Position numbers and translations under genes: made by a program. A stretch of DNA of 7,777 nucleotides from Pseudomonadota bacterium (GTDB lineage Bacteria > Pseudomonadota > Gammaproteobacteria > Burkholderiales > Thiobacillaceae), in contig JAJZRT010000156.1 in the NCBI GenBank assembly GCA_021802595.1, positions 1 to 7,777 of the forward strand, given 5' to 3'. A model generated the notes under the pieces. The model was not told where the DNA came from, ran no database searches, and worked only from the letters and a program-made list of their open reading frames with translations. This document shows, piece by piece, positions 1 to 6,924 of the stretch (position 1 is its first letter; every line of letters begins with the position of its first letter).

Positions 1-1017
1 GCGGTCGATCAGTTCGACGATGGTCGAGCGGCCGTCGCCCCGCACCCAGGCCGCCTCGCCGCGCGCCGCCGCGACGACGCGCGCGCCGACCACCAGCAGC
101 CGGTGTTCGTTGCCCGGCACATAGCGCTCGACGATGACCTCGCTGCCCTCGGGCAAAGCCAGTCGATAGGCCCGCTCGACATCTTCGCGCGTGGTCAAGT
201 CGAGGGAGACGCCCCGGCCGTGGTTGCCATCCACCGGCTTGATCGCGACCGGCAGGCCGATCTCCTCTGCCGCCTCCCAGGCGTCTTCCGGGCTTTCCGC
301 GATGCGGCCGTCCGGCACCGGCACCCCGCAGGACTTCAGCAACTGCTTGGTCAGGTCCTTGTCGCCCGCGATGCCTTCGGCGATCGCACCGGTCAGGTCG
401 GTTTCGGCAGTCCAGATGCGATGCTGGCGAACCCCATAGCCAAGCTGGACCAGATTGCCCTCGGTCAGACGGATGGAGGGGATATGCCGGCTGGTCGCGC
501 CATCGACGATGCAGGCCGTACTCGGCCCCAGGCAGAGCCGGTCCGCCAGATCGCGCAGGCGCGCCACGGTGCCGGGGACATCAAAGGGACGGTCTTCGAT
601 GGCCGCCATCAGCAGGTCGCGTCCCGCCAGCAGACAGGCCCGTCCGACCTGCTCGTTGCGCGTGCGCACCGCCACCTTGTAGATACCGCGCTCGACCGTC
701 TCGCGCGCCTTGCCGAAGCCGACCTTCATGCCAGCCAGGTTCTGCAGTTCGATCGTGACGTGCTCGAGGATATGGGCCGGCCAGGTTCCCTCGCGCAGGC
801 GCAGCAGAAAGCCGCCGCGCTCGCCAACGCCGCAGCGATGCTCGATCAGGCCGGGCAGCCAGCCGGTCAGACGCTCGTAGAGGCCGGGCAGGGTATTGGA
901 GGGCGAATCCTCGAGGTCGCCGATGTCGACCCAGGCTTCGAGCACGGGCCGGTAGGTCCAGATGTTCGGTCCGTCCAGATGGGTGACGCGCAGGAATTCG
1001 ATGGTTTTTCTGTTCAC
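1..1017 (-). CDS. cphA: Cyanophycin synthetase, N-terminal 339 residues (3' end outside window)
   Basis: Cyanophycin synthetase builds the storage polymer multi-L-arginyl-poly-L-aspartate in the cytoplasm, adding Asp to the backbone and Arg to its side chain at the cost of ATP. The visible part holds the N-terminal domain (about residues 1-160; GPNIW at 16-20 and ILEHVTIELQNLAG at 83-96 are typical) and the start of the ATP-grasp domain, with DKDLTK at 219-224 and the nucleotide-binding stretch AIKPVDGNHGRGV at 258-270. The rest of the ATP-grasp domain and the Mur-ligase-like domain lie beyond the left edge; family members are about 700-900 residues long. The start is a GTG giving NRKTIEFLR; the frame stays open to about 1116 but holds no ATG, GTG or TTG there, and no strong Shine-Dalgarno is seen. 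The AETD sequence at 204-207 differs from what I recall of cyanobacterial CphA and looks like the betaproteobacterial type, which often comes as a cphA pair; a second copy may follow outside the window. Confidence 0.93.
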   Translation of the reverse strand, partial: MNRKTIEFLRVTHLDGPNIWTYRPVLEAWVDIGDLEDSPSNTLPGLYERLTGWLPGLIEHRCGVGERGGFLLRLREGTWPAHILEHVTIELQNLAGMKVGFGKARETVERGIYKVAVRTRNEQVGRACLLAGRDLLMAAIEDRPFDVPGTVARLRDLADRLCLGPSTACIVDGATSRHIPSIRLTEGNLVQLGYGVRQHRIWTAETDLTGAIAEGIAGDKDLTKQLLKSCGVPVPDGRIAESPEDAWEAAEEIGLPVAIKPVDGNHGRGVSLDLTTREDVERAYRLALPEGSEVIVERYVPGNEHRLLVVGARVVAAARGEAAWVRGDGRSTIVELIDR

Positions 1018-1203
1018 GACGTGTGACGTCCAGACCAGAGAGTGAGAGGTGATGCGGCAGGCATGGAAGAGCAGATCAGGACGCTGGAGCTTCGCCGGAA
1101 AAGAAGGGTTGCGCTACAGTCAGGTTACACGAAACCGGGGCGCGCAGCATACAATATTCCCCGCTTCGCCGGGGAGTGGCTTGATCTGCCGCACACATAA
1201 CCA
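1018..1203. promoter_or_regulatory. Divergent promoter region between cphA and the ABC transporter operon
   Basis: This stretch separates two divergent transcription units and must hold or adjoin both promoters. The only AT-rich island is near 1149-1158. On the plus strand it contains TACAAT at 1150-1155, five of six matches to a sigma-70 -10 box, but no convincing -35 box lies 16-18 bases upstream (TTACAC at 1125-1130 is weak and too far). Just after it, CCCCG at 1159-1163 pairs with CGGGG at 1170-1174 across a six-base loop, which would sit at the very 5' end of a rightward transcript. On the minus strand TTGTAT followed 19 bases later by TGTAAC is a poor candidate for cphA. The promoter assignment is an inference. 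Confidence 0.3.
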
Positions 1204-1290
1204 ATGAAAATCCATTGCCGCATCTGCGGTCATCTGCAATCCACGGGCGCTGTCGTCCAGATCCCCGCCAGGCCGATCGCCCGCTCATGA
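1204..1290 (+). CDS. Possible 28-residue leader ORF with a CxxC motif, overlapping the ABC transporter start
   Basis: An ATG at 1204 opens a 28-codon ORF beginning MKIHCRICGH, ending in a TGA that overlaps the ABC transporter ATG as ATGA (1287-1290). Such overlaps usually mean translational coupling, and the same arrangement recurs at the next junction (3584-3587). The CRIC motif resembles half of a zinc knuckle, which is of interest because the transporter that follows carries a full CxxC...CxxC ribbon. No good Shine-Dalgarno precedes it. CAATG (1202-1206) and CATTG (1213-1217) form a small inverted repeat over its start. It could equally be a chance ORF in the 5' leader; I do not recognise a family. 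Confidence 0.3.
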   Translation: MKIHCRICGHLQSTGAVVQIPARPIARS

Positions 1291-3587
1291 CCTCCACACC
1301 GCTTCCGCCATCCGGACTCCTTTCGAACGTCGCCGACACCGAGCTGGCCGGGCAACTCGCGCCCGGCGAACAGGTCGTCGCCACGCTGGAAACCGACCTC
1401 GACGCGCAGCTGGCCTTTGCTGCGGGCCGGGTGGTCCTGACCAGCCGGCGCCTGCTGGCACGATCGCCCGGCAGCACGGACTGGGCGACCTGGCCGCTGG
1501 GGCCGGACCTGTTCATGCTGCATCACGACCATGCCGGCGTGGGCACGCTGGAACTGCACGATGCCCGGGCGCGCCTCGCCGCGTGGCGCTTCACGCTCGG
1601 CCACAACGTCGCGGCGGTGCGGCTGCAGGATCGTTTCATGGAACAGCAGGCTGCGCGCCAGACGGGCACGACTGCGGCGCCGCAGGAGGAAGCCAGCTGC
1701 CCCACCTGCGGCGCGCCTCTGGAGCCGGATCAGGAGGAATGCCCAGTCTGCAGCCGCGAACTCCTCCAGGCGCCGTCGACCTGGACGCTTTTCCGGCTGT
1801 GGCGGTTCGCCCGGCCCTACAAGCACCCGCTGCTGGCGGGCTTTCTGCTGACACTGGCGTCCACCGGCGCCACGCTGGTGCCGCCCTACCTGACCATCCC
1901 GCTGATGGACAAGGTGCTGATTCCCTACGGGCAGGGCCATCCGATCGATACCGGGCTGGTGGCGCTCCTGCTCGCCGGGCTGCTCGCCTCGGCGCTCCTG
2001 GCCTGGGGCCTCGGCTGGGCGCGCACCTACATCCTCGCCCTGGTCAGCGAGCGTATCGGCGCCGACCTGCGCACCACCACCTATGAGCACCTGCTGCAGC
2101 TCTCACTCGAATACTTCGGCGGCAAGCGCACCGGCGACCTGATGACGCGCATCGGCTCGGAGACCGACCGGATCAATGTCTTTCTGTCGCTGCACCTGCT
2201 CGACTTCGCCACCGACGTGCTGATGATCGTCATGACGGCGCTGATCCTGTTCTCGATCAACCCGGCCCTCGCGCTCGTCACCCTGCTGCCGCTGCCCTTC
2301 ATCGTCTGGATGATCCACATCGTGCGCGACCGGTTGCGCACCGGCTTCGAGAAGATCGACCGTGTCTGGTCCGAGGTCACCAACGTGCTGGCCGACACCA
2401 TCCCCGGCATCCGTGTCGTCAAGGCCTTCGCCCAGGAAAAACGCGAGGCGCAACGCTTCCGCGACGCCAACCGCCACAACCTGGCGGTCAACGATCGCCT
2501 CAACAAGACCTGGTCGTTGTTCTCGCCCACGGTTTCGCTGCTGACCGAGATCGGTCTCCTGGTGGTGTGGGCGTTCGGCATCTGGCAGGTCGCGCACGAC
2601 CAGATCACGGTCGGCGTGCTGACCGCCTTCCTCGCCTACATCAGCCGCTTCTACACGCGGCTCGACTCGATGAGCCGCATCGTGTCGGTGACGCAGAAGG
2701 CCGCCGCCGGCGCCAAGCGGATCTTCGACATCCTCGACCACGTCTCCAGCGTGCCCGAGCCCACCCGGCCCGTGCACCTGCCCCGGGTCATGGGTGGCAT
2801 CGAGATACGCGACGCATCGTTCCGCTACGGCAACCGCAGTGTGATCCGCGGCCTCGACCTCGCCATCCAGCCCGGCGAAATGATCGGGCTGGTCGGCCAC
2901 AGCGGTTCGGGCAAAAGCACCCTGGTCAACCTGATCTGCCGCTTCTACGACCTCACCGAAGGCGCCATCCGGGTCGACGGCATCGACATCCGCTCGCTGC
3001 CGGTGGCCGACTACCGCCGCAACATCGGCCTTGTGCTGCAGGAACCCTTCCTGTTCTTCGGCACCATCGCCGAGAACATCGCCTACGGCAGGCCCGGTGC
3101 CAGCCGCGCCAAGATCATCGCCGCCGCGCGCGCGGCCCATGCCCACGAGTTCATCCTGCGCCTGCCGCAGGGCTACGACTCGCTGGTCGGCGAGCGCGGC
3201 CAGGGGCTCTCGGGCGGCGAGCGCCAGCGCATCTCGATCGCGCGGGCGCTGCTGATCGACCCGCGCATCCTGATCCTCGACGAGGCCACCTCGTCGGTCG
3301 ACACCGAAACGGAAAAGGAAATCCAGAAGGCGCTCGACAACCTGGTGCGCGGCCGCACCACGATCGCCATCGCGCACCGCCTGTCGACCCTGCGGCGCGC
3401 GGACCGCCTCGTCGTCATGGACCGCGGCCGGATCGTCGAGGTTGGCAATCACGACGACCTGATGGCACGCGAAGGCCACTATTACCGGCTCTACCAGGCG
3501 CAGGCACGCAACGTCGACACCGATCTCGACGAGCAACCCACCGCCAGCGCCGAAGCCAGGCCCCCCGTGAAGAGCGAAGCCCCATGA
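1287..3587 (+). CDS. Cyanophycin-associated ABC exporter (half-transporter, permease fused to ATPase)
   Basis: A 766-residue type I (MsbA-like) exporter half-transporter, expected to work as a homodimer in the inner membrane. Residues 1-130 form a soluble domain, possibly PH-like. A zinc ribbon follows with Cys 138, 141, 152 and 155. Six membrane segments lie near 181-202, 224-244, 307-324, 326-346, 418-435 and 442-459. The ATPase domain (about 503-740) looks fully active: Walker [10 protein letters not shown] at 537-545, Q-loop Gln585, signature LSGGERQ at 641-647, Walker B ILILDE ending in Glu666, and switch His697. The start at 1287 is preferred because it forms an ATGA overlap with the upstream small ORF; a TTG at 1215 would only add 24 nondescript residues. 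Ordinary exporters lack the 170-residue front part. I recall this family from proteobacterial databases as a cyanophycin metabolism-associated ABC transporter, and divergent cphA supports that. The substrate is unknown. Confidence 0.92.
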   Translation: MTSTPLPPSGLLSNVADTELAGQLAPGEQVVATLETDLDAQLAFAAGRVVLTSRRLLARSPGSTDWATWPLGPDLFMLHHDHAGVGTLELHDARARLAAWRFTLGHNVAAVRLQDRFMEQQAARQTGTTAAPQEEASCPTCGAPLEPDQEECPVCSRELLQAPSTWTLFRLWRFARPYKHPLLAGFLLTLASTGATLVPPYLTIPLMDKVLIPYGQGHPIDTGLVALLLAGLLASALLAWGLGWARTYILALVSERIGADLRTTTYEHLLQLSLEYFGGKRTGDLMTRIGSETDRINVFLSLHLLDFATDVLMIVMTALILFSINPALALVTLLPLPFIVWMIHIVRDRLRTGFEKIDRVWSEVTNVLADTIPGIRVVKAFAQEKREAQRFRDANRHNLAVNDRLNKTWSLFSPTVSLLTEIGLLVVWAFGIWQVAHDQITVGVLTAFLAYISRFYTRLDSMSRIVSVTQKAAAGAKRIFDILDHVSSVPEPTRPVHLPRVMGGIEIRDASFRYGNRSVIRGLDLAIQPGEMIGLVGHSGSGKSTLVNLICRFYDLTEGAIRVDGIDIRSLPVADYRRNIGLVLQEPFLFFGTIAENIAYGRPGASRAKIIAAARAAHAHEFILRLPQGYDSLVGERGQGLSGGERQRISIARALLIDPRILILDEATSSVDTETEKEIQKALDNLVRGRTTIAIAHRLSTLRRADRLVVMDRGRIVEVGNHDDLMAREGHYYRLYQAQARNVDTDLDEQPTASAEARPPVKSEAP

Positions 3588-4045
3588 CCCCGATCCCGCT
3601 CACCCGCGACGCCCACGGCCGCCTGCAGCTGACGACCGCCGACGGCGGCATACACGCCGTCGTGCCGGTGCGCGCCTTCCCCATCGCCGCGCCGGACGAG
3701 GGCATCGCACTCGTCGGCACCGACGGCCACGAACTCCTCTGGATCGAGCGCCTCGCCGACCTGCCGGACGCCGCACGCCGGCTGGTCGAGGAGGAACTTG
3801 CCAGCCGCGAATTCATTCCCGAAATCCGCCGCCTGCGCCAGGTGTCCACGTTCGCCCTGCCGAGCACCTGGGATGTAGAGACCGATCGCGGCGAGACCCG
3901 CTTCGTCCTCCGGGGCGAAGAGGACATCCGCCGCCTGGGCCCGGACACCCTGCTCATCGGCGACAGCCACGGCGTGCAGTACCTGATCCGCGACCTCTCC
4001 CGCCTGGACAGGACCAGCCGCCGGCTGCTCGACCGCTTCATGTAA
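3584..4045 (+). CDS. DUF1854 family protein, cyanophycin-associated
   Basis: A 153-residue soluble protein with no signal peptide or membrane segment. It matches the DUF1854 pattern as I know it: VPVRAFPI at 27-34, REFIPEI at 75-81, PSTWDVETDRGETRF at 93-107, EEDIRRL at 112-118, LLIGDSHGVQYLI at 123-135 and the closing RRLLDRF at 146-152. Its ATG overlaps the stop of the ABC transporter gene (ATGA at 3584-3587), so the two are almost certainly translated together. This family regularly sits next to this type of ABC transporter and cyanophycin synthetases, which suggests that it is a partner or regulatory subunit of the transporter; no biochemical function can be read from the sequence. Family call is secure, role is inferred. 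Confidence 0.9.
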   Translation: MTPIPLTRDAHGRLQLTTADGGIHAVVPVRAFPIAAPDEGIALVGTDGHELLWIERLADLPDAARRLVEEELASREFIPEIRRLRQVSTFALPSTWDVETDRGETRFVLRGEEDIRRLGPDTLLIGDSHGVQYLIRDLSRLDRTSRRLLDRFM

Positions 4046-4065
4046 TCCCCAAAGACCGACCGGCC

Positions 4066-5415
4066 ATGACCTACGCCACGCCCCCCGCCGACGGCGGCAT
4101 CCTGATCCATGCACAGGATGCCCCAGGCCTCGCTGCCGCACGCCAGGACTTCCTCGCCCTCCTCGCCTCGCTCGACCTCGATCGCCAGGTGGACATCCGG
4201 CAGGAGGGCCTCACCCTCGGCTTCCGTCTGAAGACGGATGCCAGCCAGGCCTGGGCACCCGACTTCGATACCACCCGATTGTGCGAGCGGCTCCATCTCG
4301 ATCCCGAGGCCGGCGCCGCCGACCTGGACAAGGAGATTCTGCTGGCCATGCTGCTGGGACCGGTCGCTTTCGCGTTCCCCAGCTTCGCGGAGGCCCATTC
4401 GGCCATCCATATCCGGCGCAACATCGTCCAGGCAGCACGCCGGACGGCCCTCGATTTCCACACCACCGAGGCCGAGCGGCCGGCGGACTACTGGACCTAC
4501 GTCGAAGGCAAGGGCTTCACCATCCTGCCGGGGCGCTCGCTGATCGAGGGCCTGGTGAAGGCCACCCAGCCCGAGGCGTCCGGCCAGCTCTATGCCTTTT
4601 CGTGCTACCGCGCGACCGAATACGTCATCCTGCTCGCCATTGCGCAGGAACTGGAAGCGGGCAATCCCGCGCTGCTGGCGCGTCTGCAGCGCCAATGGGA
4701 ACACCAGCCCATCATGTCGGGCCGGTTTCACGACACCTTCCTGCACGAATACGGCTCGATGGAAACGCCGCTGCCGCCGAAGTACTACGTTCCCGGCGAC
4801 CGGCTCTGGTTCCGCAACCCCGACGAACGCTCCGCCGACGTGACGGGCTACGAAGGTTCGTGGGTGTTCTACCTCGGCGGGGGCCTCTTCACCAACTTCT
4901 GGAAGCGCGACCAGCCCTTCACCCTGGCGGCAAAGTGCCTGGAAATCTATCACTGGCGCGACGGCGCGTACGTCGACGAAAAGGGCGGGATGCAGATGGA
5001 CGAATCGGTCGTCGAGGCACGCGTGCGCGCGACGCAGAACGATCCGGCCGAACGCGAGCGCATCCTCGGGCACATGCTGCGACTGCGCGACCCCAAGGGC
5101 GTCTACGCGGAAGGCGGCTGCATCGATACCTCCCGCGAGTACCCGCGCTGTGTGTGTCCCGGCACGGCCGACATCCGCCTTCCCGAGCCACGGATCAAGA
5201 CCTTGTGGCGCCACATCCGGGATCGCGTACGCGCGCAGGCGCGCCTGAAGCTCACGGCCTGCATCGGCCTGCCGCTTCTGCTGCCGACCCACCACGCGGC
5301 GGCCGCCCACTCGATCGCCGACGAACTCCGCCATGCGAGCCCGGCCGAGCAGATCGTCGAGGTCGAAGCCAAGTTCGCGGACTGTCTCGACGCGCTGGGC
5401 CTTCGTCGCCCCTAG
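4066..5415 (+). CDS. Protein resembling spore-coat transglutaminase Tgl (protein-glutamine gamma-glutamyltransferase), extended
   Basis: A 449-residue protein. Residues about 115-280 resemble Bacillus Tgl, an enzyme that cross-links Gln and Lys side chains: IRRNIVQAA (117-125) against LRMNIVAAA, DYWTY (141-145) against TYWRV, YAFSC (176-180) against YAFEC with the catalytic cysteine, GDRLWFRNP (244-252) against GDCLYFKNP, and a following Gly-rich strand. Cys180 is therefore the candidate nucleophile. The expected histidine of the Tgl motif YFAHG is not seen; LFTNF at 274-278 lies there, so activity or catalytic geometry may differ. Bacillus Tgl is about 245 residues; this protein adds about 110 at the front and 170 at the back, including a cluster of cysteines at 352, 362 and 364. 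No signal peptide. It follows DUF1854 after 20 bases with no clear Shine-Dalgarno, probably in the same transcript. The stop lies in the repeat at 5411. The Tgl comparison is from memory, so function stays tentative. Confidence 0.8.
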   Translation: MTYATPPADGGILIHAQDAPGLAAARQDFLALLASLDLDRQVDIRQEGLTLGFRLKTDASQAWAPDFDTTRLCERLHLDPEAGAADLDKEILLAMLLGPVAFAFPSFAEAHSAIHIRRNIVQAARRTALDFHTTEAERPADYWTYVEGKGFTILPGRSLIEGLVKATQPEASGQLYAFSCYRATEYVILLAIAQELEAGNPALLARLQRQWEHQPIMSGRFHDTFLHEYGSMETPLPPKYYVPGDRLWFRNPDERSADVTGYEGSWVFYLGGGLFTNFWKRDQPFTLAAKCLEIYHWRDGAYVDEKGGMQMDESVVEARVRATQNDPAERERILGHMLRLRDPKGVYAEGGCIDTSREYPRCVCPGTADIRLPEPRIKTLWRHIRDRVRAQARLKLTACIGLPLLLPTHHAAAAHSIADELRHASPAEQIVEVEAKFADCLDALGLRRP

Positions 5416-5530
5416 GGAAGCGCTGAACAAGTTGATTCCGCTCATGGTTCGACAGGCTCACCACGAACGGAATCAACAAGTTGCCGTTCGTCCTGAGCTT
5501 GTCGAAGGACCTGTTCAGCGCTTCCCTAGG
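5411..5530. repeat. 120-base nested inverted repeat (REPIN/MITE-like), possible bidirectional terminator
   Basis: Perfect 19-base terminal arms, cctagggaagcgctgaaca at 5411-5429 and its reverse complement at 5512-5530, enclose two inner hairpins. The first has 18-base arms at 5431-5448 and 5460-5477 with two mismatches. The second has arms GTCCT (5490-5494) and AGGAC (5506-5510). Their 11-base loops, TCGACAGGCTC and GAGCTTGTCGA, are complementary at 10 of 11 positions. Sequences like TTCGACAAGCTCA are, to my knowledge, common dispersed repeats in beta- and gammaproteobacteria. No transposase is inside, so it would need to be mobilised in trans. The element lies between two convergent genes and could fold in RNA from either side, so it may end transcription, although it has no T-run. 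The left arm supplies the stop codon (TAG, 5413-5415) of the Tgl-like gene. Confidence 0.85.
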
Positions 5531-5538
5531 AACCTCGA

Positions 5539-5555
5539 CCGGCCGGCGTGGCCGG
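5539..5555 (-). terminator. Short GC hairpin just beyond the DUF3465 stop
   Basis: CCGGCC at 5539-5544 pairs with GGCCGG at 5550-5555 across a five-base loop, immediately after the DUF3465 stop codon in its direction of transcription. It lacks a following T-run, so it is at best a weak or factor-assisted terminator; in this GC-rich sequence a six-base palindrome can occur by chance. Confidence 0.2.
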
Positions 5556-5557
5556 GA

Positions 5558-6019
5558 CTACTGGTAGAGCTGGCCGTCGTGCCGGATCCAGCCCTCGGGA
5601 TGGCGGCCGCGCGGATCGCGGTGGGTCCAGTGGATCACGCCGCCCTTCGGGTTCCATTCGTACTCGCCGGAGAAAGCGACCGTATCGCCGGCACGCAGCC
5701 CGTCGATGCGTGGCGCCAGATCGATGTTGTGGGCCACCAGCACGGTACGGCCGGAATCCAGCCGCACGATGAAACGCTGATGCCGGCTGCCGTTGCCGTC
5801 GTCGCGCAGCACTTTCACGACTGTCCCCTCCCCCGTTACCTGGATCCGGCTGAGGTGCCGGGTGAACGCATCTTCCAGGAGGGCGTCGTGACGGCCAGGG
5901 ACCTCCCGCGACACGCCGGGAGGCGCCGACACCCCCACGGCACCGGACATGCGAAGATCCGGAGCGAGCCCGAAATAGGCGGTCGCCGCGAGCGCGGCCG
6001 TCAGCAGGAATCGGTTCAT
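5558..6019 (-). CDS. DUF3465 domain protein, predicted secreted
   Basis: A 153-residue protein starting with a signal-peptide-like segment (MNRFLLTAALAATAYFGLA, positions 1-19), so likely periplasmic or exported. The DUF3465 domain occupies about residues 45-150, with the family pattern clearly visible: HQRFIVRLDSG at 80-90, VAHNIDLAPRI at 95-105, GDTVAFSGEYEWNPKGGVIHW at 111-131 (two overlapping parts) and GRHPEGWI at 138-145. The beta-rich pattern resembles a small OB-like barrel, which is my impression only. No enzyme function is known for the family. The start is the ATG giving MNRFLL because it opens the signal peptide; no Shine-Dalgarno is evident. It lies 176 bases downstream of the oxidoreductase gene, so it may be transcribed on its own or as the last member of that unit. 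Confidence 0.88.
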   Translation of the reverse strand: MNRFLLTAALAATAYFGLAPDLRMSGAVGVSAPPGVSREVPGRHDALLEDAFTRHLSRIQVTGEGTVVKVLRDDGNGSRHQRFIVRLDSGRTVLVAHNIDLAPRIDGLRAGDTVAFSGEYEWNPKGGVIHWTHRDPRGRHPEGWIRHDGQLYQ

Positions 6020-6195
6020 TTCAAATCGTTCAAGAAGGCAGCGTGAAGGCGCGGCCCGGGCCGTTCAAGGCTGCGCGAGCCGGTCCGCACCGAGGCGGGC
6101 ATGGTATTGGAAGCGCGACCCTTTAGCCATTTTTTGTTGCCGGGCCGGCCCCCGCAGGGCACCGAACCCGGCGTCGAACAACCGCAGGCGCTGCG

Positions 6196-6861
6196 TCACC
6201 GTTCGAAGACCAGGCTTTCCGCGCGGACGCCCAGTTCCGCCAAGGCGCCGTTGACCGCGTCCATGAAGGGCGGCGGGCCACAGACATAGAAGCGCTGCGT
6301 AAAATCGGCGATCTTTTCTTCCAGGAAAGCGCGGTCGACGCGCCGGTGTTCATATCCGGGCACGGCGACGCCGGTGCAGGTCAGGACACAACGATCCCCC
6401 AGCACGTGGCGCAGTTCCTTTTCGCAGATCACGTCACGCGGGGTCTTGTTGGAAAAGATCAGGGTCTGGCCACCTGCTTCGCCCCTGCGCGCCAGATCGC
6501 GCAGGATGGCCAGAAACGGCGTGATGCCGGCGCCGCCGGCGATGAACACGCCGGGCCCCTGGTAGCGGATGGTGCCGAACGGCTCGGTCATCCGCAGATC
6601 GGCCCCCGGCGCCAGCTGATGCAGCGCCTGGGTCACGCCCGCATGGGACGGATAGGCCTTGATGGTGAACTCCAGCACGCCGTCCGCAGCCAGCCCGGTG
6701 GGCGTGAAGGGTCGTCCCTCTTTGCTCAGTCCGGGACGGTCGATCGCCAGCTCGACGCCCTGTCCCGGCACGAAGGAAAACCCCTCGGGCTTGCTGACGA
6801 TGAAACGTTTCACGTCATGGGTGACAAACTGGCTCATCAGGAGCCTGACGCTGTAGCGCAT
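6196..6861 (-). CDS. FAD-binding, ferredoxin-NADP reductase-type oxidoreductase (flavodoxin reductase-like)
   Basis: A 221-residue single-chain flavoenzyme of the ferredoxin-NADP reductase superfamily, expected to pass electrons between NAD(P)H and a small redox protein or haem partner in the cytoplasm. The FAD domain covers about 1-100, with the flavin motif RPFTPTG at 50-56 (RxxT/S type). The nucleotide domain covers about 103-221, with GGAGITPFLAIL at 109-120, SNKTPRDV at 137-144, and the C-terminal CGPPPFM at 194-200 that contacts NAD(P). No [2Fe-2S] domain is attached, so it needs an external partner. The start at MRYSVRLL is chosen because GAGAAGG lies seven bases before it (6869-6875 on the plus strand); an upstream in-frame start would add 15 residues without support. 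It follows the AF1514-like gene after 63 bases on the same strand, probably as an operon. The electron partner cannot be told from sequence. Confidence 0.88.
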   Translation of the reverse strand: MRYSVRLLMSQFVTHDVKRFIVSKPEGFSFVPGQGVELAIDRPGLSKEGRPFTPTGLAADGVLEFTIKAYPSHAGVTQALHQLAPGADLRMTEPFGTIRYQGPGVFIAGGAGITPFLAILRDLARRGEAGGQTLIFSNKTPRDVICEKELRHVLGDRCVLTCTGVAVPGYEHRRVDRAFLEEKIADFTQRFYVCGPPPFMDAVNGALAELGVRAESLVFER

Positions 6862-6877
6862 GGTGCTGCCTTCTCTT

Positions 6878-6897
6878 GAAATGAGCTGAAATGAGCG
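6878..6897. repeat. Perfect tandem duplication of a 10-base unit
   Basis: The unit TGAAATGAGC occurs twice head to tail, just upstream of the oxidoreductase ribosome binding site and between the two genes of the presumed operon. It may be a replication slip or a small protein-binding or RNA element; nothing else supports a function. Confidence 0.6.
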
Positions 6898-6924
6898 TCC
6901 GGGCATTGCCGGCGCGGGCAGGCT

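Noticed and set aside
103..1026. Long plus-strand ORF (307 codons) opposite cphA
   Set aside because: The minus strand encodes a clearly recognisable cyanophycin synthetase across the whole stretch; the plus frame has no family features and is a GC-rich shadow.
1215..1286. TTG at 1215 as an alternative start of the ABC transporter
   Set aside because: It would add 24 residues with no domain likeness, while the ATG at 1287 forms an ATGA overlap and begins the soluble N-terminal domain.
2103..3536. Minus-strand ORF of 477 codons opposite the ABC transporter
   Set aside because: Composition is a mirror of the transporter coding sequence (runs of Asp, Val, Gln, Arg) and it has no domains; the plus strand shows every ABC motif.
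3415..5445. Minus-strand ORF of 676 codons spanning three plus-strand genes
   Set aside because: It crosses the DUF1854 and Tgl-like genes, whose proteins match families; the antisense product is low-complexity Arg/Ser-rich at its end and has no recognisable domain.
6052..6063. Perfect 12-base palindrome CGGCCCGGGCCG between the DUF3465 and oxidoreductase genes
   Set aside because: All G and C in GC-rich DNA, with no promoter or T-run nearby; likely chance.
6130..6151. GC palindrome GGGCCGGCCC next to a run of six T as a terminator for the oxidoreductase gene
   Set aside because: For leftward transcription the run is A in the RNA, not U, and the palindrome leaves no proper loop; for rightward transcription the T-run comes before the stem.
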